Part shown: positions 14,675 through 24,261 of the stretch, in pieces
Position numbering within the stretch: the first letter of the stretch is position 1
Layout: every line of letters begins with the position of its first letter
Assembly: GCA_035574275.1 (NCBI GenBank)
Contig: DATLYY010000021.1
Coordinates: 1 to 47,572, forward strand
Reading direction: 5' to 3'
DNA: 47,572 nt
DNA from: Verrucomicrobiia bacterium
Lineage (GTDB): Bacteria > Zixibacteria > MSB-5A5 > DSPP01
The notes under the pieces: generated by a model
What the model was told of the DNA's origin: nothing
Seen by the model: only the letters and a program-made list of their open reading frames with translations
Databases searched by the model: none
Program-made: the position numbers and the translations under genes

Positions 14675-15474
14675 TGATGAACACCCTGCAGCAGATTTTC
14701 GCTTACAAGAAAAAAGAGCTGGAAGAAACCAAGAAAAAGCTCCCGATGACGACCATGCTTCGGAGTTTGTCGGTCAATCCTCCCAAGTTTCTTTCGGCGC
14801 TTAGGAAGCCCGGCCCCGCAGTCATCGCCGAGTTCAAGCGGGCCTCCCCGTCGGCCGGGGTGATTTCTGCCAACGGCAGCGTGGAAAAAATCACCGCAGA
14901 TTACGCTTCCGCTGGCGCGGCGGCTCTCTCCGTTTTGACTGAAAAGCAGTTTTTCGGGGGTTCCGAGTCGGATTTGAAGGCGGCGAAAAAGACTTCCAAA
15001 TTGCCCATTTTGCGCAAGGATTTCATTTTTGACCAGTACCAGATTTTGGAGGCCAAAAGCTGGGGGGCGGATGCCGTGTTATTGATTGCCGCCATGCTGG
15101 CGGACGCCAAGCTCTCCATTCTATTGCAGGCCTGCCGCAAATGGGAGCTCGAAGCGGTGGTGGAGGTGCACACCAAAAGCGAGCTGGAACGGGCCCTGGC
15201 CTTCGGCGCCGATATCGTCGGCGTCAACAACCGGGATTTGAAAACGATGCGGGTGGACGTGAAAACCTCTTTTGAACTGGCGGAATGGATGGACGGACAC
15301 ACCACCTTCATCAGCGAGTCGGGCATCGACTCCCCCGAAACGGCTGTCCGGTTACATCGGGCCGGCTACAAGGGTTTTTTAATCGGCACCCATTTTATGC
15401 GCCAGCCCGAACCGGGGAAGGAATTGAAACGTTTTTTGACCGAACTGAAGAAACTGACCCATGTTAAAAGTTAA
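14671..15474 (+). CDS. trpC: Indole-3-glycerol phosphate synthase
   Basis: Closes the indole ring from carboxyphenylamino-deoxyribulose phosphate. The 267-residue TIM barrel has the signatures AVIAEFKRASPSAGVI (about residues 50-65), LTEKQFFGGS, LPILRKDFIFDQYQI and VGVNNRDLKTM, together covering the catalytic Lys and Glu residues. ESGI at the end of strand 8 binds phosphate. It is monofunctional, with trpF as a separate downstream gene. The start overlaps the trpD stop (ATGATG...); the first or second ATG could be used. Confidence 0.97.
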   Translation: MMMNTLQQIFAYKKKELEETKKKLPMTTMLRSLSVNPPKFLSALRKPGPAVIAEFKRASPSAGVISANGSVEKITADYASAGAAALSVLTEKQFFGGSESDLKAAKKTSKLPILRKDFIFDQYQILEAKSWGADAVLLIAAMLADAKLSILLQACRKWELEAVVEVHTKSELERALAFGADIVGVNNRDLKTMRVDVKTSFELAEWMDGHTTFISESGIDSPETAVRLHRAGYKGFLIGTHFMRQPEPGKELKRFLTELKKLTHVKS

Positions 15475-16090
15475 AATTTGCGGAATAACCAATCTGGAAG
15501 ACGCCCTTCTGGCCGAAAAGCTGGGAGCCGATATGTTGGGGTTTATCTTCCATGGTAAAAGCCCGCGTTTTGCCCACCCTGCCAAAGTTGCGCGAATTGT
15601 TGCGGCGCTTTCACCGCTCACTCGAAAAGTCGGAGTTTTCGTAAACGAACCGGTGGAAGAAGTGTTGCGAATGGCCGAAAAGCTGGAGTTCGATTTTGTG
15701 CAGTTGGCCGGCGAGGAAGGAGATGCCTATGTCAAGAAAATTCAAAAACAATTTCCGGTCATAAAGGCGTTTCGGATTGGAGAAGATTTTCGGCCCAAAG
15801 TTTTGCAAAAATCGCCGGCTTTGCTTACGCTGGCGGATGCCAAAGTGAACGGCTGCTACGGTGGGAGCGGAAAAAGCTTCGATTGGCGGAAATTGACGGC
15901 GTTGAAAGGGAACGCCCGGCTGGTTCTGGCCGGAGGCATCGGCGCGGAAAATCTACGGCAGGCATACGAGGTCTTGCAGCCGGCGGCGGTCGATTTGACC
16001 AGTTCGGTGGAAGAACGGCCGGGGAAAAAGGATGCGGCAAAGATGAAACGCTTTTTTGAGGTGGCGAATGAAATCCGCTTCGGCCGTTAA
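15461..16090 (+). CDS. trpF: Phosphoribosylanthranilate isomerase
   Basis: Amadori isomerase of tryptophan synthesis; 209 residues, a TIM barrel. [20 protein letters not shown] at the N-terminus carries the catalytic Cys, and [11 protein letters not shown] is the next conserved strand. The C-terminal part has GGSGKSFDW and [10 protein letters not shown], the phosphate-binding loops. It overlaps the end of trpC by 14 nt and trpB by 23 nt, the longest overlap in the operon. The end of the protein ([10 protein letters not shown]) is normal, so the overlap is genuine and not a mis-set stop. Confidence 0.95.
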   Translation: MLKVKICGITNLEDALLAEKLGADMLGFIFHGKSPRFAHPAKVARIVAALSPLTRKVGVFVNEPVEEVLRMAEKLEFDFVQLAGEEGDAYVKKIQKQFPVIKAFRIGEDFRPKVLQKSPALLTLADAKVNGCYGGSGKSFDWRKLTALKGNARLVLAGGIGAENLRQAYEVLQPAAVDLTSSVEERPGKKDAAKMKRFFEVANEIRFGR

Positions 16091-17270
16091 AAACTACCGC
16101 CGGCCGGACGCCCGCGGCCATTTCGGCCCCTACGGAGGACGTTTTGTGCCGGAAACCTTGATGTCCGCGCTTTTTGAGCTGGAAAAGGAATACGCAAAGG
16201 CCAGAAACGATTCTCAATTTCAAGCTGAATGGAAGCGTGTGCTCACCGATTACGCCGGCCGCCCGTCGCCGTTGTTTTTTGCCGAGCGGGCCTCCAAAGA
16301 GCTGGGATTCCGGCTTTTCTTGAAGCGCGAGGATTTGAACCACACCGGTGCGCACAAAATCAACAACGTTTTGGGGCAGGTCTTGTTGGCTTTGCGGATG
16401 GGGAAGAAGCGCATCATTGCCGAAACCGGCGCCGGTCAGCACGGCTTGGCGACCGCCACGGTCTGCGCCAAATACGGTTTGGAATGCATTGTTTATATGG
16501 GGGAAGAGGATGTTCACCGTCAGTCCGCCAATGTTTACAAAATGCAACTGCTTGGTGCCAAAGTGGTTCCGGTTACTTCCGGCTCAAAAACCTTGAAGGA
16601 TGCCATCAACGAAACACTTCGTGATTGGGTTACGAATGTGCGCACGACGTTTTACGTCGTTGGCTCCGTGGTGGGGCCGCATCCCTACCCGATGATGGTG
16701 CGGGATTTTCAATCGATTATCGGGAAAGAAGCAAAATCACAGTTTTTTCAGCGGCAAAAACGGCTGCCGGACTATCTCGTTGCCTGCGTCGGCGGCGGCT
16801 CCAATGCCATCGGGCTTTTTTATCCCTTTCTGAAAACAAAAGTCGCAATGATTGGTGTCGAAGCAGCCGGCCTGGGCCTTTCCACCAATCGTCATTCGGC
16901 CACCCTGACCAAAGGCCGTCCCGGCGTTCTGCACGGAAGCAAAAGCTACCTCTTGCAGGATTCCAGCGGCCAAGTATCACCGCCCCATTCCATTTCCGCG
17001 GGACTCGATTACCCCGGCGTCGGGCCGGAACATTCCTTTTTGAAGGACTCCGGGCGGGTCGAGTATGTAGCTGTTACAGATAAAAAAGCGCTGGAAGGAT
17101 TTTGTTTCCTTTCCCAAACGGAAGGAATCATCCCGGCCTTGGAACCGGCCCACGCCATCGGCTATTTGCTGAAAGCCCGCCGACGCTTTGCCGGATGCTC
17201 CGTCATCTTCGGCCTTTCCGGACGGGGCGACAAGGATATGGGAATCATTCAGGAGCATTTGAAACTGTGA
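16068..17270 (+). CDS. trpB: Tryptophan synthase beta chain
   Basis: PLP enzyme joining indole and serine. The 400-residue protein has the PLP Lys in [13 protein letters not shown] (about residues 84-96), the ETGAGQHG loop, the phosphate-binding GGGSNAIG (about 233-240) and GVEAAG. ATG at 16068 is chosen with GAGGTGG just upstream; the earlier in-frame TTG (16056) adds only four residues. It is the common TrpB1 type, next to trpA with overlapping stop/start (GTGA), as needed for the alpha2beta2 complex and indole channelling. Confidence 0.97.
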   Translation: MKSASAVKNYRRPDARGHFGPYGGRFVPETLMSALFELEKEYAKARNDSQFQAEWKRVLTDYAGRPSPLFFAERASKELGFRLFLKREDLNHTGAHKINNVLGQVLLALRMGKKRIIAETGAGQHGLATATVCAKYGLECIVYMGEEDVHRQSANVYKMQLLGAKVVPVTSGSKTLKDAINETLRDWVTNVRTTFYVVGSVVGPHPYPMMVRDFQSIIGKEAKSQFFQRQKRLPDYLVACVGGGSNAIGLFYPFLKTKVAMIGVEAAGLGLSTNRHSATLTKGRPGVLHGSKSYLLQDSSGQVSPPHSISAGLDYPGVGPEHSFLKDSGRVEYVAVTDKKALEGFCFLSQTEGIIPALEPAHAIGYLLKARRRFAGCSVIFGLSGRGDKDMGIIQEHLKL

Positions 17271-18058
17271 ACCGCATCGCCTCTTTCTGGAAAAAAGGGA
17301 AAAAGGCCTTGGTGCCGTTCGTTACCGCCGGCTTTCCAAAAAGAGATTTTACTCCGGAAATCGTTTGGGGGCTGGCCGATTCCGGCGCCGATATGGTGGA
17401 ACTCGGAATCCCCTTTTCCGACCCCTTGGCGGACGGGCCGACCATTCAGGCCTCCTCACAAATCGCCTTGCAGCGGGGAGCCCGGCTTGTGGACATTTTC
17501 AGGATGGCGGAAAAAACCCGCGCCAAAATTGACATCCCCTTGCTTTTGATGGGCTACTACAATCCGCTTTTCGTCTATGGCTTGGATAAATTCTGTAAAG
17601 ACACTTCCAATGCCGGCGTGGATGGATTGATTGTCCCCGATCTGCCGATGGAAGAAGGGGCAGAACTTTCAAAAACCTGTCGAAGACAAAATCTGTCTTT
17701 GGTTTATTTGATTGCCCCCACCACGCCGCCGGAACGCATTTCGAAAATCGCTTCCGCCTCGTCCGATTTTTCCTACTGCGTTTCGGTAACCGGCGTCACC
17801 GGCGAACGAAAAAACATGAGCGCGGAACTGAAAGATTTTTTACTTTCCGTCCGGATGAGAACGAAGAAACCTTTTGTGGTCGGATTCGGCATCTCCACGC
17901 CGGAACAGGCGAGGCAAGTTGCGCCGCACGCAGACGGCGTGGCGGTCGGCAGCGCTTTGATTAAAATGTTCTTGGAGGAAAAAAACCAAAACACCGCTTT
18001 GCGCCGCGCCTGTTCACTGGTTGCCCAAATGGCCGGGAGTCTGAATGGAACTGGATGA
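17267..18058 (+). CDS. trpA: Tryptophan synthase alpha chain
   Basis: Cleaves indole-3-glycerol phosphate to indole, passed to TrpB. The 263-residue TIM barrel has the catalytic Glu in [19 protein letters not shown] (about residues 44-62), which also carries the second catalytic Asp. [12 protein letters not shown] and [13 protein letters not shown] are standard, and the phosphate site is [18 protein letters not shown] at 17267 overlaps the trpB stop; an open frame further upstream belongs to the trpB shadow. It overlaps the chorismate mutase gene by 14 nt. Confidence 0.96.
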   Translation: MNRIASFWKKGKKALVPFVTAGFPKRDFTPEIVWGLADSGADMVELGIPFSDPLADGPTIQASSQIALQRGARLVDIFRMAEKTRAKIDIPLLLMGYYNPLFVYGLDKFCKDTSNAGVDGLIVPDLPMEEGAELSKTCRRQNLSLVYLIAPTTPPERISKIASASSDFSYCVSVTGVTGERKNMSAELKDFLLSVRMRTKKPFVVGFGISTPEQARQVAPHADGVAVGSALIKMFLEEKNQNTALRRACSLVAQMAGSLNGTG

Positions 18059-18326
18059 ACTGCGCCGGCAAATCGACGTCGTCGACCTCCGGTTGGTCGA
18101 ACTGCTGAACGAGCGGGGGCGGCTGGTGGAAGCGGTCGGCAAGCTGAAAAGAAAACTGGGGATGGAAATCTACACGCCGGAACGGGAAAAGCAGATTTTG
18201 GAGCTGGCGGCGTCCGCCAACGGCGGCCCGTTTTCCCACGCCGCCATTTTGCGGCTTTTCGAGCGGATTCTGGATGAATCGCGCAGTTTGGAGCGAAAAA
18301 TAGCAGAAGGGGAGAAAGGCGCGTAA
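18045..18326 (+). CDS. Chorismate mutase, AroQ class (stand-alone)
   Basis: A 93-residue all-helical chorismate mutase converting chorismate to prephenate. [20 protein letters not shown] then [14 protein letters not shown] is the typical first helix, with Arg11-like and Lys39-like catalytic positions. [10 protein letters not shown] and [12 protein letters not shown] follow as helices 2 and 3. It is not fused to another domain, but its TAA overlaps the ATG of the DAHP synthase by one base. In Bacillus-like bacteria the same two domains are fused and the mutase senses prephenate, so an unfused regulatory pair is likely here. Confidence 0.9.
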   Translation: MELDELRRQIDVVDLRLVELLNERGRLVEAVGKLKRKLGMEIYTPEREKQILELAASANGGPFSHAAILRLFERILDESRSLERKIAEGEKGA

Positions 18327-19339
18327 TGGTCATCGTCATGCAGCCGGGGGCGCGGGAAGAACAGATTCAAGCGGCCATCGAACGGCTGGTGGAAAAAGGG
18401 TTCGACGTGCACCGCTCCACCGGCGTGGAACGCACGGTTCTGGGGGCCATCGGCAACAAGAACGGCATCGACATCCGCGACTTTGAGCTGCTTGAAGGCG
18501 TTCAGGAAGTCATCCGCATCACCGAGCCGTACAAGCTTGCGGGGAGAACCTTCCAGAAGGAAAACACGCAGGTCAAGATTGGCAGCGTGGTGTTCGGCGG
18601 GCCGGAAGTGGTGATTATGGCTGGCCCCTGCTCGGTGGAAAGCCGCGCGCAGATTAAAACAATTGCCAAACTGGTCAAGGAGGCCGGCGCCAAAGTGCTG
18701 CGCGGCGGCGCTTTCAAGCCGCGAACCTCCCCGTACTCGTTTCAAGGGCTGGGCGAAGAGGGACTGAAATATTTGCGGGAGGCGGCGGACGCCAATGGAC
18801 TTTTGACCGTTTCCGAAATTATGGACCGCATGGATATCCCGATTGCCATCCGCTATACCGACATTATCCAGATCGGTGCGCGCAACATGCAGAACTTCAC
18901 TTTGCTTAGGGAATTGGGAAACTTGAACAAGCCGATTTTGCTCAAGCGGGGAATGGCCGCCACCATCGACGAACTTTTAATGGCCGCCGAATACATCATG
19001 GCCGGCGGCAACCGGCAGGTAATTCTGTGCGAGCGGGGGATCCGCACCTTCGAAAACTCCACCCGCAACACACTCGATATTTCTGCCATTCCGGTGGTGA
19101 AGAAGAAATCCCACCTGCCCATTGTCGCCGACCCCTCCCACGGCACCGGCCTGCGCGACCACGTGGCGCCGATGGGGCGGGCGGCCGTTGCAGCGGGGGC
19201 GGACGGGCTTTTGATCGAAGTGCACCACGAGCCGGATAAGGCGCTCTCGGACGGCGCCCAGTCCCTCTATCCGGAGCAGTTTGCAGAGCTGGTGCGTGAG
19301 CTGCGCATAATGGCCCAGGCCATCGGGAGAAAGATTTAG
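18326..19339 (+). CDS. aroF: 3-deoxy-7-phosphoheptulonate (DAHP) synthase, type I-beta, copy 1
   Basis: First enzyme of the shikimate pathway, joining PEP and erythrose 4-phosphate. At 337 residues, residues 1-70 form the ferredoxin-like regulatory domain ([30 protein letters not shown]) known from the Thermotoga enzyme, where it binds Tyr/Phe. The barrel carries [62 protein letters not shown] and VADPSHGTG, with all metal and substrate motifs intact. It directly follows and overlaps chorismate mutase. A close paralogue is at 21869 in the same operon. Confidence 0.95.
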   Translation: MVIVMQPGAREEQIQAAIERLVEKGFDVHRSTGVERTVLGAIGNKNGIDIRDFELLEGVQEVIRITEPYKLAGRTFQKENTQVKIGSVVFGGPEVVIMAGPCSVESRAQIKTIAKLVKEAGAKVLRGGAFKPRTSPYSFQGLGEEGLKYLREAADANGLLTVSEIMDRMDIPIAIRYTDIIQIGARNMQNFTLLRELGNLNKPILLKRGMAATIDELLMAAEYIMAGGNRQVILCERGIRTFENSTRNTLDISAIPVVKKKSHLPIVADPSHGTGLRDHVAPMGRAAVAAGADGLLIEVHHEPDKALSDGAQSLYPEQFAELVRELRIMAQAIGRKI

Positions 19340-21036
19340 TGGAATCGTTCAAAACCGAAATCGCCAAAAAGCTGGCGGAGAAAACCGGACAGCGCTGGGA
19401 AGAGTTGGTGCGAGTCATCGAAGTGCCCCCCCAGGCAGAATTCGGTGATTTCGCCTTTCCCTGCCACGGTTTGGCCAAGGTGATGCGCAAAAATCCGGCG
19501 CAAATTGCCTCCGAGCTCGCCTCCTCGATAGTGCTTGGCAACGGGGTGAAAAAAGTGCAGGCGGTCGCCGGCTACGTCAACTTCTGGGTTGACCGGGCGC
19601 GGGCTTCCCAAGAGGTTTTGAGGAAAATCTTTGATGAGGGAACCGCCTACGGCTCCAGCAAACTGGGCGAAGGCAAAACGATTGTCATCGATTATTCCTC
19701 CCCCAATATCGCCAAGCATTTCGGCGTGGGGCACCTGCGCTCCACGGCCATCGGACACTCGCTCTATCGAATCTTCGGCAAGCTGGGTTACAAAACAGTC
19801 GGTATCAATCATCTCGGGGATTGGGGAACGCAGTTTGGCCAGTTGATTGCCGCCTTTAAAAAATGGGGAAGCGAGGAAAGGCTTTCAACAGACCCGATTA
19901 CCCATTTGTTCGAGCTGTACGTCCGTTTCAACAAGGAAGCCAAAGAGAATCCCCAAATGGCGGAGGAGGGGCGCTTTTGGTTCAAAAAATTGGAAGAGGG
20001 GGACGGAGAAACGCGCAAGCTTTGGCAGCACTTTAAGGATTTAAGTTTGAAGGAATTTGAATGGATTTTCGCCGCCTTGGGCATTACGTTCGACTACTAT
20101 TGGGGGGAAAGCTTCTACAACGACAAAATTGAAGGAGTAATCAAGCTTCTCGAGGAAAAAAAGCTTTCGCGCCATTCAGAAGGGGCCTTGGTGGTGGATT
20201 TGTCGGCGTACGAAATGCCGCCTTTGCTTCTGCGCAAAAAAGATGAGGCAACACTCTACTCCACCCGCGATCTGGCGGCGGCGATTTACCGCTGGGACAC
20301 GTTCCGGTTTGAAAAGTCACTCTACGTGGTCGGAGTGGCGCAAAGTTTGCATTTCAAGCAGTTGTTCAAGACGCTGGCGCTTATGGGATTTGACTGGGCC
20401 TCCCGCCTCGTGCACGTCGATTTTGGTTGGGTGAAGTTCGGCGACGCGGTGATGTCCACCCGGGAGGGGAACATTGTCTTTCTTAAGGAAGTGCTGGATA
20501 AAGGAATCGAACTGGCGGAAAAAACGATTCGGGAAAAAAATCCGGACCTGAAGGATATGGACAAAACCGCCCGGATGATCGCCGTCGGCGCCATTCTGTT
20601 CGCCGATTTGTCCGCCCGCCGCCACAAGGATATCACTTTTCGTTGGGAGGAGGTTTTGAATTTCGAGGGGGAAACGGGGCCGTATCTGCAATACACCCAC
20701 GCCCGGCTTGCTTCCCTTCTGCGCAAATACGGCAAACCGGTGAGCCGAGATGTAAATTTTGATTTGATTTCCTCCGAGTCGGTTTGGCCCGTGATTCGTC
20801 AACTTGGGAATTTTCCACCGACGATTTTGGCGGCGGCGGAGGCGTACGAACCCTCCTTTATCGCCACCTATCTCCTCGATTTGGCCAAGGCGTTCAACGC
20901 CTTCTATCAAACGGAGCGAATCTTGACCGGTGATGCCACCGCCACTGACGCTAAAATTGTGCTCTGTTCGTGTGTCAAATCCGTGCTTAAAGAGGGATTG
21001 TTTCTGCTCGGTATCGAATCGCCGGAGGAAATGTGA
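19339..21036 (+). CDS. argS: Arginyl-tRNA synthetase
   Basis: Class I aminoacyl-tRNA synthetase, 565 residues, normal length. The N-terminal Add1 domain (residues 1-105) starts ESFKTEIAKKLAEKTGQ. The HIGH-type motif is seen in SSPNIAKHFGVGHLRSTAIG, and the second signature is the usual ArgRS form without a full KMSKS (KFGDAVMSTREGN). The C-terminal DALR anticodon-binding domain includes LQYTHARLASLLRKYG. GTG start overlaps the previous TAG by one base. Its place between two DAHP synthase genes in an aromatic operon is unusual; it would put arginine tRNA charging under the aromatic attenuator unless internal promoters exist. Confidence 0.95.
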   Translation: MESFKTEIAKKLAEKTGQRWEELVRVIEVPPQAEFGDFAFPCHGLAKVMRKNPAQIASELASSIVLGNGVKKVQAVAGYVNFWVDRARASQEVLRKIFDEGTAYGSSKLGEGKTIVIDYSSPNIAKHFGVGHLRSTAIGHSLYRIFGKLGYKTVGINHLGDWGTQFGQLIAAFKKWGSEERLSTDPITHLFELYVRFNKEAKENPQMAEEGRFWFKKLEEGDGETRKLWQHFKDLSLKEFEWIFAALGITFDYYWGESFYNDKIEGVIKLLEEKKLSRHSEGALVVDLSAYEMPPLLLRKKDEATLYSTRDLAAAIYRWDTFRFEKSLYVVGVAQSLHFKQLFKTLALMGFDWASRLVHVDFGWVKFGDAVMSTREGNIVFLKEVLDKGIELAEKTIREKNPDLKDMDKTARMIAVGAILFADLSARRHKDITFRWEEVLNFEGETGPYLQYTHARLASLLRKYGKPVSRDVNFDLISSESVWPVIRQLGNFPPTILAAAEAYEPSFIATYLLDLAKAFNAFYQTERILTGDATATDAKIVLCSCVKSVLKEGLFLLGIESPEEM

Positions 21037-21866
21037 AGCCGTTTCGTCGGGTGGCCATCCTCGGCACGGGTCTTGTCGGCGGCTCAATCGGACTCGCCTT
21101 GCGGAAGAAGAAAGTTCTCCGCATCGGTTTCGACCGTCCAGAGGTTTTGCGAAAAGCTTTGAAGAAGAAGGCCATCGACCGCGGAGCAAAAAGTTTACAG
21201 GAAGCGGTGAAAGAGACTGATTTGGTAGTATTAGCAACACCCGTAGGAGAAATTCTTGGTTTGCTTCCCAAGCTCGCAGCGATGATTCCGGCCGAGACTT
21301 TAATCACGGATGTGGGCAGCACCAAAAAGGAAATTTGCAACTTAGCTTCGAAGGAGTTAAGGAATTTCATCGGCGGACATCCACTCGCAGGAAAGGCGGA
21401 AGGGGGAATCGAGAACGCCGAGACCGGACTGTTCACCGGAAAGAATTGGTTTTTGTGTCCGAATGGAAATTCAGTAGCGCTAACCCGACTGAAATCGTTC
21501 GTCCGGTTGCTTGGCGCCCGGCCAGTGATTGTCGAGCCAGAAAAGCACGACTGGCTGCTGGCCGCCACTTCCCACCTGCCGCAGTTGGTTTCGACACTTC
21601 TTGCGGCGACGATTGCGGAACTGTTGGAGAAAGAAACAAAACGAATGTCGGTTTTTGCCGGAGCGGGATTGCGCGACACCACCCGCTTGGCCCGCTCCCC
21701 CTTTTCCATATGGAGAGATGTTTTTTCGTCGAACCGGAGTGAACTTGGAAGAGCATTGGAACTGTTCGTCCAAAAAGCGGCCGAACTTGCCGACAATTTT
21801 CCGAATTTGGACGGTGTCAAACGGCAGTTTGAAATCGCCAACCGGGTGGGAAGGATGTTGCAGTAG
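21033..21866 (+). CDS. tyrA: Prephenate dehydrogenase
   Basis: Oxidatively decarboxylates prephenate (or arogenate) for tyrosine synthesis. At 277 residues, it has the NAD(P) Rossmann motif GTGLVGGSIGLAL (about residues 11-23), VGSTKKEI, and the substrate-site His in GGHPLAGKAEGG (about 112-123). The C-terminal helical dimerisation domain includes HDWLLAATSHLPQLVS and AGAGLRDTTRLA. There is no ACT domain, so feedback inhibition through one is not expected. GTG start overlaps the argS stop. It provides the tyrosine branch of the operon; no prephenate dehydratase for phenylalanine is in the window. Confidence 0.95.
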   Translation: MKPFRRVAILGTGLVGGSIGLALRKKKVLRIGFDRPEVLRKALKKKAIDRGAKSLQEAVKETDLVVLATPVGEILGLLPKLAAMIPAETLITDVGSTKKEICNLASKELRNFIGGHPLAGKAEGGIENAETGLFTGKNWFLCPNGNSVALTRLKSFVRLLGARPVIVEPEKHDWLLAATSHLPQLVSTLLAATIAELLEKETKRMSVFAGAGLRDTTRLARSPFSIWRDVFSSNRSELGRALELFVQKAAELADNFPNLDGVKRQFEIANRVGRMLQ

Positions 21867-21868
21867 AA

Positions 21869-22894
21869 ATGCTGGTCGTTCTTGAGAGAAACGCCACGCC
21901 GGAACAGGTGGAAGCGGTCTGCGCCGAAGTGCGCAAAATGGGGCTTACACCCCATGCCCTGCCCGGGGCCCAGCGGACCGTGGTCGGCATCACCGGCAAT
22001 CTCGGAATGGTCAACGCCGCCCGGCTGGAAGTACTTGCCGGGGTCATCGAGGTTATCCACGTCACTCAGCCGTTCAAGCTGGTCTCGCGGGAGTTCAGAA
22101 AAGAGGACACGATTGTCCGCGTGGGCCCGTCCGGAAATATCGTTGAAATCGGCGGGAAAAGAGTTTGCGTGATGGCCGGGCCGTGCGCGGTGGAAAGCAA
22201 GGAACAGGCCTTTGCCGTGGCGGAAAAGGTCAAAGCCTCCGGCGCCAAAATCTTTCGCGGCGGGGCCTTCAAGCCGCGCACCTCGCCGTACAGTTTTCAG
22301 GGTTTGGGGGAGGAGGGGTTGAAAATTCTGGCCGCCGTGCGGGAAAAATTCGGCTTGCTGGTGGTCACGGAGGCGATTGACACGGAAAGTTTGAGCCAGG
22401 TGGAAGAATATGCCGACGTTATCCAAATCGGGGCGCGCAACATGCAGAACTTTTCGCTTTTGAAACGGGTCGGCAAGTCCGCAAAGCCGGTTTTGCTCAA
22501 ACGGGGAATGTCCGCCACCTTGCAGGAACTGTTGATGGCCGCGGAGTACATCGTTTCCGAAGGCAATCCAAACGTGATTTTGTGCGAGCGGGGGGTGCGC
22601 ACCTTCGCCGACCACACCCGCAACACCCTCGATCTGTCCGCCATCCCGTTCGTGGAGCGCACCAGCCATTTGCCTATCATAGCCGATCCCTCCCACGGCA
22701 CGGGACGGCGGGAAAAGGTTTTGCCGATGTCCCGCGCGGCGGTGGCGGCCGGCGCGGACGGGCTTTTAATCGAAGTGCACCACAAACCGGAGGAGGCGCT
22801 TTCCGACGGGCAGGAATCGATTTATCCGGAACAGTTTGCCACCTTGATGAAGGAAATTTCAGCCATTGCCCAAGTGATTGGTCGGGAAGTGTGA
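21869..22894 (+). CDS. aroF: 3-deoxy-7-phosphoheptulonate (DAHP) synthase, type I-beta, copy 2
   Basis: Second DAHP synthase in the operon, 341 residues. The N-terminal ferredoxin-like domain is present (LVVLERNATPEQVEAVCAEV; QRTVVGITGN). Barrel motifs are [62 protein letters not shown] and [12 protein letters not shown]. The catalytic core closely resembles copy 1 and the N-terminal domains differ more, suggesting duplication followed by change in effector response. It follows tyrA by 2 nt, while copy 1 follows chorismate mutase, so each isozyme sits behind a different branch-point gene. Which amino acid inhibits which copy cannot be read from sequence. Confidence 0.95.
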   Translation: MLVVLERNATPEQVEAVCAEVRKMGLTPHALPGAQRTVVGITGNLGMVNAARLEVLAGVIEVIHVTQPFKLVSREFRKEDTIVRVGPSGNIVEIGGKRVCVMAGPCAVESKEQAFAVAEKVKASGAKIFRGGAFKPRTSPYSFQGLGEEGLKILAAVREKFGLLVVTEAIDTESLSQVEEYADVIQIGARNMQNFSLLKRVGKSAKPVLLKRGMSATLQELLMAAEYIVSEGNPNVILCERGVRTFADHTRNTLDLSAIPFVERTSHLPIIADPSHGTGRREKVLPMSRAAVAAGADGLLIEVHHKPEEALSDGQESIYPEQFATLMKEISAIAQVIGREV

Positions 22895-24261
22895 AAAAAA
22901 TCGTTTTGACCCGCAAGGCGGAAACCGGCCCGGAATTCAGAGTCGTCCGCCACGCCGGGTCGTTGAAAGGGGAACCAACTGTACCCGGCGACAAATCCAT
23001 CTCCCATCGGGCGGCGTTGCTCGCCGCCGCCGCTTCCGGCCGCTCGGAATTCTCCAACTTTTCACCCAGTTTGGATTGTTTAGCCACATTGACCTGTTTG
23101 GAATCTCTCGGGGTTGAAATCCGTAAAAAGGAGGATAAGCTTTCCGTCATCGGAAAACGATTCGGACAGTTTCGCGCCCCCGCCGAGCCCCTTTTCTGCA
23201 ACAACTCCGGCACCACCATGCGCCTATTGTGCGGGCTTTTGGCCGGATCGGATTTTGAAGTCACGCTGGACGGCGACGCCTCGTTGCGCGGCCGCCCGAT
23301 GGACCGGGTTTTAACCCCCCTTTCTAAAATGGGATTGAAAATCGTCAAAAACGGCCCGCCGCCCTTCACCATAGCGGGAGCGAAACTTTCCGGAATCGAA
23401 TACGCGTTGCCGGTCGCCTCGGCGCAGGTCAAATCGGCCATTTTGCTGGCCGGTTTGCAGGCCGAAGGAAAGACCGTCGTGGTGGAAAAGACCCCGACCC
23501 GCGACCACACGGAACGAATGCTTGCGGCCATGAAAGCTCCGATTGAAATTTCAGCGCCGGCTTTTGACCTTTCGACGCTTGAAGGGCGGTTGGCCAAGGA
23601 ACAAAAAGAAAGGCGGATTTCGGTCAGTCGGGCGGAGTCGCTTGCGCCGTTGACTTTGAAAATCCCCGGGGATCTGTCGAGCGCCGCCTTTCTGGTTGCC
23701 GCCGCCGTCTTGGTTCCGAAGTCAAAGATTACCGTTCGCGAAGTGGGGCTCAACCCGACCCGCACGGCCTTCTTGAACGTGCTAAAACGGATGGGAGCCG
23801 AACTGAACTGGAAAGTGGAGGAGGAAAAAACCGGCGAGCCGGTCGGCACGATAACCGCCCGACACAGCGGATTAAAGGGGACGAAAATTGCCGGGGAGAT
23901 GGTTCCCAACTTGATTGACGAGCTACCCTTACTGGCCTGTTTGGCCGCTACTGCTGAAGGAACCACGGTTATCCGCGATGCGGGTGAACTGCGCAAAAAG
24001 GAATCGGACCGGATTGCCGCCGTCACTTCCAATCTCCGCAAGATGGGTGTGAAAGTAGGGGAGCTGGAAGATGGCTGGGCGATCGAGGGGCCTGCCGAGC
24101 TTACTGGAACTGATATTGAAACATTCGGCGACCACCGGATTGCCATGGCCTTTTCCGTTCTCGGTCTTGCCGCTTCGGGCGAAACCTTGATTTCGCAGCC
24201 GGAGTGCGTGGAGGTTTCCTTCCCTGGATTCTTCGATGCGCTCGAGGGGCTGGCGAAATGA
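22891..24261 (+). CDS. aroA: 3-phosphoshikimate 1-carboxyvinyltransferase (EPSP synthase)
   Basis: Sixth shikimate step, transferring enolpyruvyl from PEP to shikimate-3-phosphate; 456 residues. Motifs are VPGDKSISHRA (about residues 31-41), CNNSGTTMRLLCGLL, RGRPMDRVLTPL, LPVASAQVKSAILLAGL, LIDELPLLA (catalytic Asp), KESDRI and FGDHRIAMAFSV. The NSGTTMRL wording resembles the Bacillus-type enzyme rather than the E. coli GNAGTAMRP form. GTG at 22891 overlaps the preceding stop; longer in-frame starts upstream fall within the DAHP synthase and are rejected. The stop overlaps aroE (ATGA). Confidence 0.96.
   Translation: MKKIVLTRKAETGPEFRVVRHAGSLKGEPTVPGDKSISHRAALLAAAASGRSEFSNFSPSLDCLATLTCLESLGVEIRKKEDKLSVIGKRFGQFRAPAEPLFCNNSGTTMRLLCGLLAGSDFEVTLDGDASLRGRPMDRVLTPLSKMGLKIVKNGPPPFTIAGAKLSGIEYALPVASAQVKSAILLAGLQAEGKTVVVEKTPTRDHTERMLAAMKAPIEISAPAFDLSTLEGRLAKEQKERRISVSRAESLAPLTLKIPGDLSSAAFLVAAAVLVPKSKITVREVGLNPTRTAFLNVLKRMGAELNWKVEEEKTGEPVGTITARHSGLKGTKIAGEMVPNLIDELPLLACLAATAEGTTVIRDAGELRKKESDRIAAVTSNLRKMGVKVGELEDGWAIEGPAELTGTDIETFGDHRIAMAFSVLGLAASGETLISQPECVEVSFPGFFDALEGLAK

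Noticed and set aside
20987-22696. Open frame of 569 codons on the minus strand
   Set aside because: Antisense shadow of tyrA and DAHP synthase copy 2; composition is that of a mirrored coding frame and no family is recognisable.
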